Position numbers and translations under genes: made by a program. The notes beneath the pieces were generated by a model, which searched no databases, was not told the DNA's origin, and saw only the letters and a program-made list of their open reading frames with translations. From assembly GCA_946549155.1 (NCBI GenBank), contig CAMNQN010000181.1, positions 1 to 6,893 of the forward strand: DNA of 6,893 bases, in the 5' to 3' direction. Below are positions 6,439 through 6,893 of the stretch, piece by piece. Origin of the DNA: an uncultured Lachnospiraceae bacterium. GTDB taxonomy: Bacteria; Bacillota; Clostridia; Lachnospirales; Lachnospiraceae. The stretch's first letter is position 1. The number at the start of each line of letters is the position of its first letter.

Positions 6439-6467
6439 ATTATACAATCCCCCTTTCCGGAAAACAA
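6439..6467 (-). promoter_or_regulatory. Predicted sigma-A-type promoter of the operon
   Basis: On the minus strand a perfect TATAAT (6439-6444) lies 17 bases from TTGTTT (6462-6467). Transcription would start near 6432, giving a leader of about 43 bases before the first exporter gene. The -35 is imperfect but the spacing is ideal. The spacer contains the palindrome TCCGGA and a run of five G residues. Confidence 0.72.
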
Positions 6468-6491
6468 GTCCTTGTTGCTGTGCGCTCTGAC

Positions 6492-6569
6492 TTATTCCAC
6501 CTGGATTTCCCTGGCAATGACAACCCTGTCCGCGGCGCTGCTGTCCATCCCTTCCTGCTCCATCTGCAT
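6492..6569 (-). pseudogene. Possible tail of a lost gene, 25 codons
   Basis: An open minus-strand frame runs from ATG at 6567-6569 to TAA at 6492-6494, and a shorter start at 6546-6548 gives MDSSAADRVVIAREIQVE. It ends 25 bases before the -35 box of the operon promoter. Its upstream end coincides with the edge of the element fragment that begins at 6569. It could be the 3' end of a gene truncated by the element, or a chance frame. There is no good ribosome binding site for the longer form, and GGAG sits 9 bases before the shorter one. I recognise no family. Confidence 0.15.
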
Positions 6570-6600
6570 TCGTGTTTGGTTAATTAGCAGGACGCAGGAA
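6569..6600 (-). repeat. Isolated right-tip fragment of the dispersed element
   Basis: Read on the plus strand, 6569-6599 matches the reverse complement of the right end of the complete copy (538-568) at 29 of 31 positions. It includes TTCGTGTTTGG, TAATTA and CAGGACGCAGGA. After about 6612 the similarity stops, so only the tip remains. It points toward the partial copy starting at 6725, from which it is separated by about 110 bases of unrelated sequence. It may be the relic of an older copy disrupted by deletion or by a later insertion. Confidence 0.7.
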
Positions 6601-6724
6601 AAGACGGGGCCGGGCGGGCAGAAGCTTTTTATGTCCATCTTTTGCATAGGGAAACACTGATTAAAGCGTCTCCCTAAGATTGATAGGATAATAACAAATT
6701 CTAAAACGGAGGGCTTCCGTAAAT
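6601..6724. other. Sequence between the element fragment and the partial element copy, no gene seen
   Basis: Two small stems are visible: TAGGGA (6647-6652) with TCCCTA (6671-6676) around an 18-base loop, and ACGGA (6706-6710) with TCCGT (6716-6720). GGAGGG at 6708-6713 precedes an ATG at 6723, but the frame ends after 8 codons. I see no convincing promoter or gene. Confidence 0.4.
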
Positions 6725-6893
6725 GCTTAGAATGTTACATTCAGCGTGATTTTGTAAAGCTTACCAGGAACAGCAGGAAGAGGCGGGCGCGCAGGGCCAC
6801 AAGCATCTGGAAAATAATTCGGAGGATACCATAGAAAATCTTAGATGGAGGCGGACGAAAATTTCGGGAGAGCTGGCAGCCCTCAAGGCTGAC
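6725..6893 (+). repeat. Second copy of the long-hairpin element, cut by window end
   Basis: It begins with GCTTAG and runs through GCGTGATTTTGTAAAGC into the left arm and the first half of the central hairpins, ending in the middle of stem 1 (GGCTGAC). It aligns with 224-393 of the complete copy in the same orientation; from 6771 onward 109 of 123 positions agree. The last 35 or so bases are identical. The right arm must lie beyond the window. With the copy at 224-568 it brackets the whole operon as direct repeats. Confidence 0.85.

Noticed and set aside
224..6893. Composite transposon made by the flanking repeats
   Set aside because: There is no transposase, recombinase or integrase gene between or in the copies, and the copies differ by about 11 percent. 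Direct-repeat recombination remains possible, but transposition of the block is not supported.

Overview
The window looks like a piece of chromosome from a clostridial Firmicute, probably Lachnospiraceae or a close relative. The reasons are strong GGAGG-type ribosome binding sites before every gene, a mid-50s GC content by eye, a split two-gene ThrE-type exporter, and clostridial-looking protein sequences. The family assignment is an inference from style, not from a database match.

All six convincing genes lie on the minus strand in one head-to-tail run (transcribed from about 6430 down to 578), so they probably form one operon. In transcription order they are: a promoter at 6439-6467; the large ThrE-type exporter subunit (5580-6389); the small ThrE-type subunit (5113-5550); coaBC, the bifunctional coenzyme A enzyme (3845-5062); a 76-residue unrecognised protein (3577-3807); a MoxR-type AAA+ ATPase (2581-3498); and a VWA/MIDAS protein (578-2389). 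Gaps are 29, 50, 37, 78 and 191 bases. The last two contain hairpins and weak promoter-like motifs, so the AAA+/VWA pair may be partly uncoupled from the genes before it. The exporter pair should move small metabolites out of the cell, CoaBC makes 4'-phosphopantetheine, and the MoxR/VWA pair probably acts as a chaperone or activation machine on a client not encoded here.

The most unusual content is outside the genes. Both flanks carry copies of a dispersed element that I do not recognise. The complete copy (about 224-568) is a very long imperfect palindrome with arms of roughly 130 bases and a centre with three small hairpins, two of which exclude each other. A second copy, in the same orientation, starts at about 6725 and is cut by the window end. 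The tip of a third, in opposite orientation, is at 1-54. An isolated piece of the other tip is at 6569-6600. At ten stem positions where the complete and partial copies differ, the complete copy has the matching change in its opposite arm. This suggests that base pairing is maintained, or that the arms are copied from each other. No transposase, CRISPR array, tRNA or rRNA was seen.
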